The notes: generated by a model from the sequence alone, not told the origin. A DNA stretch of 64,000 nt from Notospermus geniculatus (GCA_002633025.1 NMRB01000761.1:98052-162051), one strand, 5' to 3'; counted from the first letter of the stretch, positions 13,069-25,000 are shown. Program-made: numbers and translations.

Positions 13069-13152
13069 CTGTGGGATTCGAACCTGCAACTGGTGAACCT
13101 GTGATCTGAAAGGAGAGAACGAGTGACTGTTAGTGAGCTAGGCTATTGGGGC
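13069..13152 (-). repeat. tRNA-like stretch (possible SINE head or tRNA fossil)
   Basis: On the minus strand the segment has a B-box-like GGTTCGAATCC and, about 60 bases upstream, an A-box-like TAGCCTAGCTCAC. The acceptor and T-stem pairing is poor and there is no CCA, so it is not a functional tRNA gene. It lies within the 2-kb transposon. Confidence 0.4.
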
Positions 13153-14073
13153 GATCTGCTCGGACCACAATTTTATTTGCCCCTTATTCCAAATCTATTG
13201 ACTTGCCTTGGCTGTGACTCACAATAGGCCAAAGGCATATCAGACCAGAACAATGGTCGGACGGTCATTTACGGGCGGACAACCGTTGACACTACTGTTG
13301 TAACGTTACAGAGTGTCCGTATAATTCATAGTCCGGAGGACTGGGAATGACGGCCTTCGGCCGTCATTCCCAGTCCGCCGGACTCTGGCTAACAGGGTAC
13401 ATTCATTAACGTTACACCGGTGTTCCAAAAATATTCCTACCATTAGCAAACAAGGAGGAGGGGACGGGATCGTGGGAGAGGCTTGCAACTGATACGTCAT
13501 GCGACCGGCGGTGACCGCAGTCTACGACCAGTCGACGCCCGTGACTTCGGTGAGTGACCGCGGTGGCCGCATAAGAACGAGCCTGGAGTGTGTTACTAGT
13601 TGATCATGAGTAACAACACCATGTCCATTTCATCTGGAAGGCTAGAAAGTGTCGAAGGACAGGACATTATCCAGCAGGGGGCTTAATTTGATCGCAACAT
13701 GTCGCGTAACATTAGCACCAATTATGAGGGAAAGGGCCGCGGGGGTATAAACCTTTTTCCTGCTTACAATTGAATTGCCATCAACAATGGTACGAAGGAT
13801 GTAACAGGAATAAACTGAGTAGGGGATGTTATTTCCTTGGCAACAAAAATAGAAATCACCCACCATGTCGTGACGTGGAGTACGCCCTCGATGATTGCAG
13901 AACCTGAACGAGCCTTAATGGGGATCATAACTACGATAGAGGGCAGCATATCGTAACCAGGTCCAATACAATGGACGCCCTTTGTGTGGGAAATTGATCA
14001 GGACTTGGATGTCAGTTTCATTTCAATAGTTTTAACCACTAGTGACACCTATTGAGGCAGTGTAGACCGGTGT

Positions 14074-14232
14074 AGCAGTAGAAAGCGTCCCCCTGTAAAA
14101 AGTGTCCACTTCTATTGTTCGAATGACGGAATAAGCGGCATGGGTAAAGAAACCAATTGTCAGAGATTAGAATGTTATAATAGGATCTTTTATTGCCCGG
14201 ACAGTTTTTCCTAGGACGTTCTTTCCCTTCAC
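14074..14232. repeat. MITE, family M5, copy 1
   Basis: Copy A reads ACTGGTGT then GAGGTCTATC without interruption near 5767-5785. Copy B has ACCGGTGT, 159 bases, then ACCTGTTT and GAGGTCTATC. The inserted ends are imperfect inverted repeats (GGTGTAG..GAAAGCGTCC against GGTGTGAAGGGAAAG). A second copy lies at 38456-38613. Confidence 0.75.
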
Positions 14233-14957
14233 ACCTGTTTGAGGTCTATCTTGAGGAAAGCAAACCATAAGCTTTGAGGTTACGCAAAGGGTAGCAAACT
14301 AAACAATGCCCTGGCCAAAACCATGAACAGAGTGTTGAGCAAGATGTTTCCTTCTATTGTATAGGCCAACATGCCGAAAGTATACAGCACGTCAATGCCT
14401 GAGTCCTAGTGAAGGCTACATCAAGATGGATTCGGCAGAGAAAAACTCAGTGCGCCAAAAAGCACCCGAGTTTCACGGACCTTGAGAAGCAAATTCTGTT
14501 CCTCAAGGTAGAACTCACAGCAGTCTGCCCTTAAGACACATCTCACAAGACACTGAGGACGATTCCAGCATAGCTTACATCTAAAGGTAAACTTACTCAA
14601 GGTCCACCTTGGCAAAGTTTACCTTACGGAAGCTGGACTTTGAGCTAATGCTCAGGAGTATTCTACGTAGAATATGGGCATATATGTCGAAACAGGTTAA
14701 ATTCCGATTTACTTGTTGCAAATCGACAGATTTTAAACCAATTTCAAAATTTGATAAAAAAATATACATTAGCAACGAGTTTTCATGGAACATTTGACAT
14801 TAGAGAAGTTGATTTCAAATGTGACATATACATGTAAGAAAGAAAATTCCAACAAGAGATATAAAACTTGAGACGGGCAGCTGTAAAATGGAGGAATGGA
14901 CGTTACACCTCGGTTATACATGTATTATTTTTATGATGAATTGTCAATGGGACTCTC

Positions 14958-15288
14958 TAAAGGGAGACTCCACTCATTGTAAACTTTTGAATTTTTATCA
15001 ATCCATGGAGACTATTGCCATGAGTTGTGATGTCACTGGTGTCAATAGGCTGACGACCTTTAGTGAATGAGCTAATACTGTGACTGCTTAGGCCTATTGG
15101 TTGTACGTACCTTCATAAATATCCACTGAGCACATACGACATCACATGTGCTGTGCAATGACCCCCTTGGGATGCAATGCTTAAAATGATGAGTTTGCTG
15201 ATTTAAAAAAATGACATGTTGCAGTTATCAATGAATTTGAATATTTTACAAATTCAAAATGTTAGATAATGAATGGAGCCTCCCTTTA
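14958..15288. repeat. Inverted-repeat element
   Basis: AGGGAGACTCCACTCATTGT with following AAACTTTTGAATTT at the left end is found inverted at the right end (ending GAATGGAGCCTCCCTTT). Copy A keeps only the right part, joined to other sequence near 5964. Confidence 0.6.
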
Positions 15289-16242
15289 ATCATGCGGGCA
15301 AAAGATGGTTAAAAATATGCCCGATGCGTACCTATACAAAAGCCAGGATGCGGTTCCTTTGTTGCATTGTACTCAATGATGGAAGTATCCAGACTCCGAG
15401 AAGAAAACGTGTTTAAATTTCACAGAATAAGCCCGCAGAAAAAGAATAAACTGAATCAGTTGTAGAAACGGAAGAGTTTCCGATGCTGAACAATGGTTCA
15501 CTCACTGGTCCATTTCATCTCAACTTGAATGAGCCAGGTGTGCATTTCAACACTGCTTGTTTGGTTTTCGAGATGAGTGTCAAAGTAACTCTGGTTGGTT
15601 TACCAGGAAGCGCGTCTTCCTGTTTAAAGGAGCACGGTGTGCGATCTCTTACCGGTATTTTGACTGCCGACGTAGCGGGAGCCACCTGGCGGCAGCAATA
15701 CGAACTACGAAAAAAACATTACAAAATGTACGGAGTATCGGGTCCATTCGCCGACAACGTAGTTAGTCCCTGCGGTGGGAGATTGGCGCGCACGACGATG
15801 GTGGCGCCGGCTGTCGAGAAAAGTGGCTCCTTTAATTTTTGATTCCCGTAGGCGGACATTTTGACTCTGATTTGGGTCCAATCAAAAACTTACCTTTTCC
15901 AGGTAAATTGAAGGAACTTGTTTTCTTCCTTGATTTTGTGCCACTAAGAATCCAATACGCCCGAATAGAAATTAAACCACCATGTACGACTACACAGGTG
16001 TCGACGAATGTTTCTCACTGTCCATTGCTCGGTCTTCTGATCCTCTGAAGAAAAAAAAGCAATTTCTGATGAATCTGCAGATTCTTGAAAAGTGGAATCT
16101 GGATTAAGCCGAATTCGTACTTCACCGACCATCTGCGACCAAAATTTGGTAACCAATTTCCCCCTGTCAGTTTATACTTACATGTAATTACATGTACGTC
16201 TTTCACGGAAACCCAGTGAAATTTGCACTTGTTTAAGTAATA

Positions 16243-16564
16243 TTGAGGCTTCGCAAATCTGACGAAACTCGAAGTACGAAATACAAAAGTCAACTTCATT
16301 TCCAGCACCTAATGTATTTCTGGAGATGGTTGGCACCACAAATGTCCCTCCTGCCAGCGCGTCTTTTAGCATATCATGTAAGACCGAGAGAGTTACGGTG
16401 CATCTTGAATTTCTAAATTTCTACTTCGTAGCTACGAAGTGGAAACGAAAGATAAATTTCAAAGTTTGTGGTACCAACCATCTCCTGAAATACATTATGT
16501 CAGGAAAATGAAGTCCAATTTCGTATTTCGTACTTCGTGTTTCGTCAGATTTGCGAAACCTCAC
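16243..16564. repeat. TA-flanked MITE, family M2, copy 3
   Basis: Duplication counterpart of 7369-7690, identical or nearly so. Confidence 0.85.
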
Positions 16565-17986
16565 TAATACTACTATTTTCCGTAACCCAAAACCACAAAT
16601 TCTATTATCACACACCTGTTTGCCAAATAGCAATATCGTCGTCACTGTAGGCCAGGTGATTTAATGTCATGTGAACAACTGACAATTTGTCTTTTTAATT
16701 GACTGGATGGCACTGTCTACATCGATAGCGATCAGTTTTTATTTCAAATCATACCCCAAACTTGCCTCAAGATCAATTTCTTAATGTTCATCACCTCAGG
16801 TGTGTGAAGTCCATGTATACAACTTTCTATTATGATAAAGTAAGATTGCACCAAAGTAATATTTTCTTTCAAGTCACCTGCATGTGATATTTCCCTTATG
16901 CGTAAAGGTGTTACATAGTTCCGGGACTTGCGCATCACTCATTTTTCTTCACCGATCATCCAAACCCCTAGTAGGTGTAGACGCCTCCTCTTCACTATCT
17001 TCCTCCAACAAAAGATCGGGAAAAATATTTTTCTACATGTTTTTTGAAGCACATAAACGCATAGATTCACCCATTGGCATTTTTATTAGCGTTCTCATAT
17101 CGTCTTTCTGAAGTGTTCATGCATCGCAAACGAGCAGTGGGTGCCCGTGGGGACAGAATTAGCGATATTGTCTCAAAGAATGCCTTTACAATCGAGACAA
17201 CAAAAGGAATACGCCATCTATTGTCTTTCTGGCGATGTCAAATGTGACGATGAAAAATGGTTTTATCTCAAGAACTCGCCAAGTGGAGCCGAAATGTTTC
17301 AGTCAGCACTGGTCACAGGTAGCCTACACAACAAGACCGTTTATTCAATGAATGGGTAATATCAAAAATTGAAAATACATGTAGATAATATCTATTTTTG
17401 GTAATACATGTATCATAAAGGTTCAACTACGAACGATGAACTGAGGGATACACTTCATGTGTTGCCACCAGATGTCTCTCACTGCCTGAATTTTGGCTTT
17501 ACGTAATAGGCAGGAGCTTCAACTTTTTTTGTGGTAGTGAGGTACATGAATCTGTCAACTTGATGCCTTGAATTCCATTTCTGGTGATAACAGAGCTATT
17601 TTCAGCACCATTTACGTAGTGTTCATGTGCAAAGGTACACTACATAAGCCTATTCAAATGTACACAGATGACCCTGCCACATCATCGTTCGTGTGGGTTC
17701 TCATTAATTCAGTCCTATCACAAGATCAGGTAATCAGAATTTAACAAAATTTGCACTAAACATGAGGAGGGATCTTGCCTATCATATGAAAGAGACGGAA
17801 TGAAAATCTGTTGAAGTTTAACGGGATAATCTCAAATATCTCAGCAACCACTCAACATATTTTGATGAAACAAAGCCAAAAATCCTTATAAAGTTCCACT
17901 CTATCACATCTGCAACATAAATCTCAAAAATATTACATAATAAAAAGGTTTGATTTTTAGTGTTTTTCTGATGAGCTATTACGTAA

Positions 17987-18187
17987 TTACGATATTTTCA
18001 AATTCCCAAACTTTTAATGCAGAAATATGGCCAACAAGATGTACTTTCATATGGAACAAACCGTGTTAAATGTGGCCCAGTAGTATTTGAAATATTCAAC
18101 GTATCAGGTGTAGATAAACTAATGTCCAATGAAAAATTCGACCGCATTCTACGATCAGAAGGAAGAAAGTGGATGAATGTGTTCTGA
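17987..18187 (+). CDS. Short coding-like stretch, possible terminal exon (unknown)
   Basis: An open frame of 66 codons ends in TGA at 18185-18187 and opens exactly at the edge of duplication copy B. The composition looks protein-like rather than random: charged and hydrophobic residues alternate, with a motif CGPVVFEIFNVSGVDKLMS and a C-terminus RKWMNVF. The first ATG is at 18017 (56 residues). No acceptor AG in a good context precedes it, so if this is a 3' exon its start was cut by the duplication breakpoint. I do not recognise the family. Confidence 0.35.
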   Translation, partial: LRYFQIPKLLMQKYGQQDVLSYGTNRVKCGPVVFEIFNVSGVDKLMSNEKFDRILRSEGRKWMNVF

Positions 18188-18548
18188 TGAACCTTCTGCA
18201 CCAATACCTTTGTACAAAAGAAACATAAATATAAGACGAATGTTGTCAGTGTTGCTGTCTGCCATCGGGTGATAACACATACAACACGTGTTTTATTCCT
18301 CTGTTTCCAAAGATATTGTAACTTAAGAAGATCTACGTGTTATGTTTTGATTGCCAAGATCGGTAATGGCGTAGGATCATTTCCAACGTGACTATTTTTC
18401 ACTGCGCAAGTGTAGTGTATACAATATTCATGGAACTATTTCCTGAGCTGGGGGTCAGCCGTGCCTGTTGCGATAATGACTCACAAATACCTTATTAGGC
18501 GGAGATAGTGGTTACGTAAGCGGTTGGTTTGGTGTTTGAGGCATGATA

Positions 18549-18932
18549 GTAAGGTTTCGCAAATCTGAAGAAAAACGAAATACGAAATTAGACTTCATTT
18601 CCATGACGTAATATATTTCAGGAGATGGTTGGTACCACAAATATCGCCTGCTGCAAGAGCGTCTTTTAGCCTATGACGTTATACCAATAGAGTTACGGTG
18701 TATATTAAACTTTGAAATTTATCTTTCGTTTACACTTCGTAGATAGGAAGTGGAAATTTAAAAAATTCAAGATGCGCCATAACTCTCTCGGTCTTACATG
18801 ATATGCTAAAAGACGCACAGGCAGCAGGGGCATTTGCGGTACCAACCATCTCCAGAAATACATTAGGTCCTGGAAATGAAGTTGAATTTCGTATTTCGTA
18901 CTTCGTGTTTCGTCAGATTTGCGAAACCTCGC
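18549..18932. repeat. TA-flanked MITE, family M2, copy 4
   Basis: Family ends GTAAGGTTTCGCAAATC and GCGAAACCTCGC with TA on both sides. It is outside the A/B duplication, so it is an independent insertion. Confidence 0.85.
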
Positions 18933-18971
18933 TAATTAAAATGACACAGGATATGTGAACAACCATCATGT

Positions 18972-19092
18972 GATCGGCCGAAAAACAGCCGATAAAAAAC
19001 GCGTTTATTGGTGAAAAACCATTGATTGCTCTTTTGTTGAATAAGAGCGATCTACGAACGCGTTTTCATTGGCTGCTTTTCGGCTGATCTCC
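18972..19092. repeat. Imperfect palindrome
   Basis: ATCGGCCGAAAAACAGCC at the left matches the inverse of GGCTGCTTTTCGGCTGAT at the right, with AAAACGCG and CGCGTTTT closer to the centre. It is a decayed foldback directly upstream of the 19182-19211 promoter-like block. Confidence 0.55.
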
Positions 19093-19181
19093 TGATATTG
19101 GATGACAGTCGCTGCTGATATCATGAGCCAGCCTCATTTCCGTCTTCTTACCAGACTGACTGAGCATGCGCTGAACCTGGA

Positions 19182-19211
19182 GTCTCCATGGCAACGATCC
19201 AAGATGGCTGC
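19182..19211 (+). promoter_or_regulatory. RFX X-box followed by YY1 start-site motif
   Basis: GTCTCCATGGCAAC (19182-19195) fits the X-box bound by RFX factors. CCAAGATGGCTGC (19199-19211) fits the YY1 element that often overlaps the start codon of broadly expressed animal genes. The spacing of four bases and the ATG of the YY1 motif (19204) suggest a compact promoter reading to the right. X-boxes are typical of ciliary genes; that link is inference. Confidence 0.5.
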
Positions 19212-19361
19212 TGGTAAAACTGATATTGTATGTGAAACTCAGTAGTTTCATATTACAACTCAAGCACTGCCCACGAAGCATACAGTAAGTAGGCCTATGT
19301 ATGGACATTCCAGGCAATTCAGAGAACATGCGATGCCAAAAAAAGTTGTCTCGAAGAAGTG
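19204..19361 (+). CDS. Candidate first two coding exons of a host gene (unknown)
   Basis: The ATG within the YY1 motif opens a 10-base coding exon (19204-19213) followed by GTAAAA. An acceptor (ACATTCCAG) precedes 19314, and a 48-base exon 19314-19361 ends at a strong donor G|GTAAGC. Joined, the phase is kept and the start would read MAAGNSENMRCQKKLSRRS. The intron is only 100 bases. No family can be named from 19 residues, and the following exon (phase 1) was not found. An alternative start is the ATG in exon 2. Confidence 0.35.
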
Positions 19362-20308
19362 GTAAGCCAACTGTGGGGTATTGCTTTTTCTCTGTACATG
19401 AATCATTACGAAGAATTTCAACGGTTCACTACATCAAGATCCGTAATTAGGGTTAAATGGTACTAACTTTTCCACCACATGACTCCACGTGACCGATATT
19501 AAAATGCTGAGTTTGATTTCAATTGCAAATTGGTTCAGAGTGTATTCAGTACCAGAGACGAATCAGTAAATTACTGAGTCACTTTTGTATTATTGAAGCT
19601 CTGTAAGAGATGATGTTAATTGCAAGATCAGAATTTTTATAATTGCAAGATCAGAATTTTTCTTTTCTAGTTCCTGATGATAAAACATTAACCGTCAATT
19701 TCAATCTTTATTTCGATATAATTGATAAAGTGTGCAAAGAATGTAGAATAACATTCGACATTCGATGAAGAACTATCTTAGAACTCATCACTTTTCCTCA
19801 AATGACTACTTTTGGATTAATCTTCTGTGTGTCCTTAGTCGAGAGGTGTCCTCTTAGCAGAGGTGTCCGTTAAGGGAGGTTCCTCTTTATTAATTAGTAT
19901 AGTTTTACTTGTCAGGATTTTATATCTCTAATAACAAGTACGCCCTTCCTAAGTGCTAAAGTTAAATCAAAAACGATGCCGTCCTCCATATTGTAAATTT
20001 GTAAAATGGTGCGTGAGTAGAAAATAATTTGCTACATGTGTATCTGATTGGATTTTCTGCCGAATGTAGCATAAAAAATTAGATTAAGCATTAGGGATTT
20101 TGCCGGTTGTCATTATACAATTTTTTTTCTACTTTTAACTCTTCAAGGAAACATAAACAGCATACTTATTTGCAGACATGTTCCTAGTCACATTAAATTG
20201 CTAATGGGGAACCGCGGAACTAACGTCACGACTCAACGCAGCGCTGCAAACTATGTGACCGACGTTTCCTTTTTCTTACCTTATTTCCATATTTTCTGAT
20301 GACCTGTG

Positions 20309-20458
20309 TAACGTTTTTCAGTGCTGCCCGTGTGCCAGAGTGTGGCATTAAAATAGACTGACGGAATAAGCGACACACAGAAAAACAGTGAGTCTGTTTC
20401 CCAGTGTGTTCCTAACAATGGGAGTCACACAGAAAAATGGCCACACTGGAAAACGTTG
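20309..20458. repeat. MITE, family M4, copy 1
   Basis: Ends TAACGTTTTTCAGTG and the inverse CACTGGAAAACGTTG. The interior is the reverse complement of the copy at 36134-36311. Flanks GACCTGTG and AACCTGTC agree in six of eight positions, consistent with an aged 8-bp target duplication. The TAACGTT start is shared with the 2-kb transposon at 11407-13414. Confidence 0.8.
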
Positions 20459-20858
20459 AACCTGTCTTGTGCACTGTGCCTTACACTATTACCTCTCAAC
20501 AGGAACACATAAATGTATTCCTGCTCTCATCCTACTAAACGTACCAACAAGAAGGGTAAGATGATTATGTCTCCATGTGCTTGACAAAATACACGAATCA
20601 ATCTCGTTTCTTTTGTGTCGCCAATGTCTAAAGAGAAATCCCTTTTACATGACCCAAAACAAAAATCCATCAACCCCGCATCAAAGATTTTTCTTTAAGT
20701 CACGTCCACGATATTAGTTTATCAGAAAGATTGAATTTTAAATCGAAAATTAAGTCGATCATTTAGCAATCAGTTGGAAAACGAATTAATTCGAAAAAGA
20801 ACACAGTCCGGGTTTACCATTTACGAAGATGCTTTCAGCTTAGAAACGTGTAAAATAA

Positions 20859-21266
20859 NNNNNNNNNNNNNNNNNNNNNNNNNNNNNNNNNNNNNNNNNN
20901 NNNNNNNNNNNNNNNNNNNNNNNNNNNNNNNNNNNNNNNNNNNNNNNNNNNNNNNNNNNNNNNNNNNNNNNNNNNNNNNNNNNNNNNNNNNNNNNNNNNN
21001 NNNNNNNNNNNNNNNNNNNNNNNNNNNNNNNNNNNNNNNNNNNNNNNNNNNNNNNNNNNNNNNNNNNNNNNNNNNNNNNNNNNNNNNNNNNNNNNNNNNN
21101 NNNNNNNNNNNNNNNNNNNNNNNNNNNNNNNNNNNNNNNNNNNNNNNNNNNNNNNNNNNNNNNNNNNNNNNNNNNNNNNNNNNNNNNNNNNNNNNNNNNN
21201 NNNNNNNNNNNNNNNNNNNNNNNNNNNNNNNNNNNNNNNNNNNNNNNNNNNNNNNNNNNNNNNNNN
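20859..21266. other. Assembly gap (408 N)
   Basis: Unknown sequence. It removes the intron or exons that would follow the minus-strand exon at 21279-21474. Confidence 1.
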
Positions 21267-21278
21267 ACTTTAACTCAC

Positions 21279-21474
21279 TTGAAATTCTTTCAACCGTCCC
21301 CAGATATCCTGGGGATGTCGGCCTCATTCGACGATGTCGATTTTCCTGTTTTTCGTCAACACGAAGACTGAGCAGCACTATCACGGGATAAAGACACCGA
21401 TATAAAACAACCAGCAGCATCAACAGTGTAATTATCGCAAAAACTCTCACGCAAAATATATCCATTGACTCCAT
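21279..21474 (-). CDS. First coding exon of a single-pass membrane protein (partial)
   Basis: The start codon at 21474 (minus strand) opens 65 codons. After a short polar start (MESMD) come about 27 hydrophobic residues (roughly residues 6-36, including AIITLLMLLVVLYRCLYPVI), then a basic stretch rich in K and R. The exon ends at a strong donor, TCAA|GTGAGT, eight bases or so before the gap. A hydrophobic segment right at the N-terminus followed by positive charges fits a signal-anchor (type II) topology, as in Golgi glycosyltransferases and sulfotransferases. That class is only a guess. About 240 bases upstream lie a CRE, a YY1 motif and an X-box half. Confidence 0.6.
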
Positions 21475-21709
21475 AAACTAAAAGAAGATTGCATTTCCGT
21501 CACGGCGTTACTCAGTGATTTTCCGTAAAGAGAACAAGAAAATGACTACTATTTGTAACGTTCGAGGCTTCCAGTCGTGAGCATGGGGCTGTCCAAATGT
21601 GTGCATGCGTAAACTAAAATCTCCTCCGGAGAGATAAGACGGTTTCATCTTACTGACTCTGCCTTGAAACGTTAGTGCACCGTACTTCTTTTCGCGTACA
21701 GGTAGCGAA

Positions 21710-21743
21710 TGACGTAATTCAAGATGGCTGCCTCCATGGTAGC
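21710..21743 (-). promoter_or_regulatory. CRE, YY1 and X-box-like promoter block
   Basis: TGACGTAA (21710-21717), CAAGATGGCTGC (21720-21730 region) and CCATGGTAGC (21734-21743) are clustered about 240 bases upstream of the start codon at 21474. The YY1 ATG itself reads to the right, so the block may serve either strand. Confidence 0.4.
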
Positions 21744-22058
21744 ACATGGTTATGTTTGCTTCTCAAAATCACGTGATCAAATTCGAACAGGCTGATTGGC
21801 TCTTCGATTTGGTTGGATCTAAAATGGAAACTATTTCTGCCGGAACGGCGAAACAGAAGCACAGTCATACGTAATTCGCCGCAAAAAGGTCCAACACAAA
21901 AAAATGAACAACGCCTGTTGCCAATGTTTACATTAGGCGATCTGCCTAAGGCACTGCCAAAGGAACATTAGGCAAAATGCCTAACATGATAGACATTGTG
22001 GGCATGAGATAATTCCTAAACCCATATTACGGGCACCTTGCCTACATCGGCTTTCAAA

Positions 22059-25000
22059 GGCTTTCAGTTTATCAGCTTGACAACGGATTTGCCTGCCTTT
22101 AAAGTTACGGAGGCTTTGCGAATAAGGTCCCTGGGGCGTACCAAGCAGAAGAAAATTGTGTTTTCATGCAGATTTTGGCCAAAAGAGGTCGCGAAATGGC
22201 AAAAGAGTTGATTTGCACGCCTCCCCCCCCCAAAAAAAACACCTACCTACAAAAGCTGGCAAATGCTCATCAAAAGTATCTGTCATAAAGCAAAGACAAT
22301 ACAGAAGATACTGATAACAGCAGACAAAAGAGAGTTCAATGTGCGTGACATATTCTAATCACGCATGTCAAAGGACTGGACGTATCAAAGGACTGGCGAA
22401 CATGTTCTACTACCCGTTTCCATTTCCTTCTCAAAATTGCATCCGATGAATTGAAAGGGCAATAAACGCGAATGTGGGGTCAGCTTTTTCAAAATGACAG
22501 CATCTTCACGAGCCGACGAAAACGAGAATTCTGTAACTCAGATGGAAACACTTCCAAGTGACCATTTTTGACTACATTCGTCCCCAGTGTTCAGTTGACC
22601 CACGAAACACTGGCATGATTGGCGCCAAAGGTGAAGGATCATCAATAGACGGCGCTGTTTGACGAGGGATCCAATCATAATCCATCATTACAGGTTTAAC
22701 CGACGTCGCCTTAACACACTTTCTGATTGGCTAAGATACGTGTACAAAATGTTCACTACATTGTATATCCATACTCGTGGCAGATTCCAAGCGGGGGTTT
22801 CCCGAATCGGACAGCTAACACCGTCTTGAGTGGTACTTTGAGGATCGCATCAGTGCGCGGGTAACGTAGTGGGTAGCGGTTTGAAACTGCGACAGGAGTT
22901 TATTTTTCGACATACATGTACACAAACTTTCAGTAATCTTATCGTTCAACGTCACGTTTGATAAAGTGCAGAGAATGTCAAAATTTGTAAAAAGCAAAAA
23001 GCGACTAACCGTGAACATTGCCATCAAACACTCCACTAGGTAATTGCTGATGATGCAGTGACGAGATGCCTGGCTCTTTAGACTAGACATCATGTTGTTC
23101 AACAGGTTCTTGAATATGAAAATGCCTCTTCTATTTTAATGCATATTTCATCTCAAACAAGCCGTGTTGCCCCCGGCCTATCTGTCTGCTTCCCGGCTAC
23201 TTTTACGGTGAAGAAAGAGGACGGAGGAGTTAGTGAGAGGCATAAAAACAATCATAAAAATAAACAATAAAATCACGCCGTGAGCATGATATACAGGGAA
23301 AGGTACAAAGTGGTATTTGCTCGGTTCATAACCGTCTAGGCCTACCCAAGAGAGTATTTCAATTCTGGCTTGCTTTAAGCGTTGATGCTATTAAAAATTG
23401 ATTCGCTTCCTGGTCTGTAAACATCCTTTTCTAAAGTTAACGGTTTTTCGAGAAGTCCTACACGTCGTACGGATAATGTTATTAGACAGAAAAGAATCAT
23501 GTAGGATGAACAATGCATAAACTTTGCCATTCGGTCTCTCTTAGGGCTTCTCCATGTGTCGCACAACTCTTAACCAAAGCTTCGCTTCTATTTATTGAAT
23601 TCTGGTTTTCGATCACACCTATAAATTGCCATGGGTCTAAAAACCTGCGAAGGCAAACACGGAAAATTTCGCCCATGTCAGAAGCACCACGGAGGCGGGG
23701 GTATTTATGAAATTGGTTAACAAAGGGTTTTATATCGCTGCAATTTCAAAAAGACGACGTCAAAGCCTCGTTTCCACTTGAAAACTGCACGCTCTGCGGA
23801 ACCCGCTATATGGAAACGGTGCACATCTCTAAAAGACTCAAGATCAAAACTTCAATTCCTAAATTTCGCGCTTCTATTTCTTTTCACCTTCTTTGCGGGG
23901 AACCCTATCTCGATTAAAAGAAGCGTGCATCAGCTCTAAATTTGTCATCAAAAGTGAGGTTCTACTATAGCTACTCCTTTTTACGGACGCGTACCGTACT
24001 ACACAACCGTACAAAGTACGGATGCCAGATCAACATGGCTTTTTGTATTGGAGAAAGAGAGCGAAGATCAGCAGCCACGAACAGGAAATCCTCCAAGTAG
24101 CATTTAGGAGAAGTTGCCTATTGTGTCTTGGATACCACTCAGGATATTGGAGGCAGTTGCCATCTCAAACTTATTAACTTGGTAGCAGGATGTGATGGAT
24201 GAACCGAAAAATAATGAAATTACTTATCTCCAGAAGACCAAAATGAAATTGACACATCGAGCAAGATCCAGTCGACGCTATTAAGTGCCACAGTACATGT
24301 ATGCATGAGGTGACTCTTTCTCCCTTCCCACCTTGGTAAGACTGGTGTCCTGTCCAGCAGTGGTAACACCGAGGCTGGACTGATACTCTATCGAAACAAA
24401 AAATGGCCGCCATACTTTCATCACTTGAGAAGTTCAACGTACTGTTATAGCGTGACTAACCCTTCACCAGGTAAGGTAACATGCTTCAACTCATTCTTTT
24501 ATGTGTAGCAACACTCTCCATGCCTAATTGATAAGTTAGATCATTCAAATAGATAGATTTGAACAGTCTTTCGAGCATGAATATACGACGTTGCCTAAAG
24601 GTCAAAGGTTACGTCGGCCGTCGCGAGATACAAAACCTAATGCACACTGTCGTGCTTTAATAAAGTCCAGTAGATGCTTTTAATCACTCCAATGAAAAAC
24701 CTAACCCACAGGCTCAATAGGTGTCACTAGTGGTTAAAACTATTGAATTGAAAGGGACATTCAGGTCCTGATCAATTTCCCACACAAAGGGCATCCATTG
24801 TGTAGGACCTGATTACCGGTACTGTGTGCTGCCCTCTATCACTGTTAGGATCCCCATTTGTTCAGGACCCACCAATACATTTAATGTATATGACTTTTGT
24901 GTATTAGTGCACTGGGGGCTCTCCCCCAGAAAAATTTGAAAATCTAAGGCCTGAAAATGCGTTTTCCTGGCATTTGGGAATGAGAATCAATGGTATCTAT

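Larger units (their letters stand above)
11407..13414. mobile_element. 2-kb non-autonomous DNA transposon with 8-bp target duplication
   Basis: Copy A has an uninterrupted site reading CACGGGTG (about 5109-5116). In copy B CACCGGTG stands on both sides of a 2008-bp insert (11399-11406 and 13415-13422). The insert ends are inverted repeats: CAACGTAAACGAGTGTACCC at the left, and TAACGTTAATGAATGTACCC read inward from the right. No transposase frame is visible. The inside holds AGGTCA half-sites, a tRNA-like stretch and a perfect GC-rich hairpin around 13330-13382. An 8-bp duplication fits hAT, P, Merlin or Novosib-type elements; which one is not decided. Confidence 0.85.
11279..14054. repeat. 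Segment bounded by inverted CAATAGGTGTCA repeats (copy B)
   Basis: Counterpart of 4106-5752. The left end at 11279 and inverted right end at 14054 match copy A. The interior contains the 2-kb transposon at 11407-13414. Confidence 0.55.
9442..17991. repeat. Segmental tandem duplication, copy B
   Basis: The second copy of the 2292-9134 segment, 1.7 kb longer because of insertions. It carries a 2-kb DNA transposon (11407-13414), a MITE (14074-14232) and about 0.66 kb near 14447-15118 that A lacks, and it lacks A's 6160-6409 MITE. Otherwise alignment runs to about 17991, where single-copy sequence resumes. Confidence 0.9.

Noticed and set aside
22815-23102. 95-codon minus-strand frame present twice
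   Set aside because: Same reason: identical duplication, no recognised motif, no acceptor or donor in phase.
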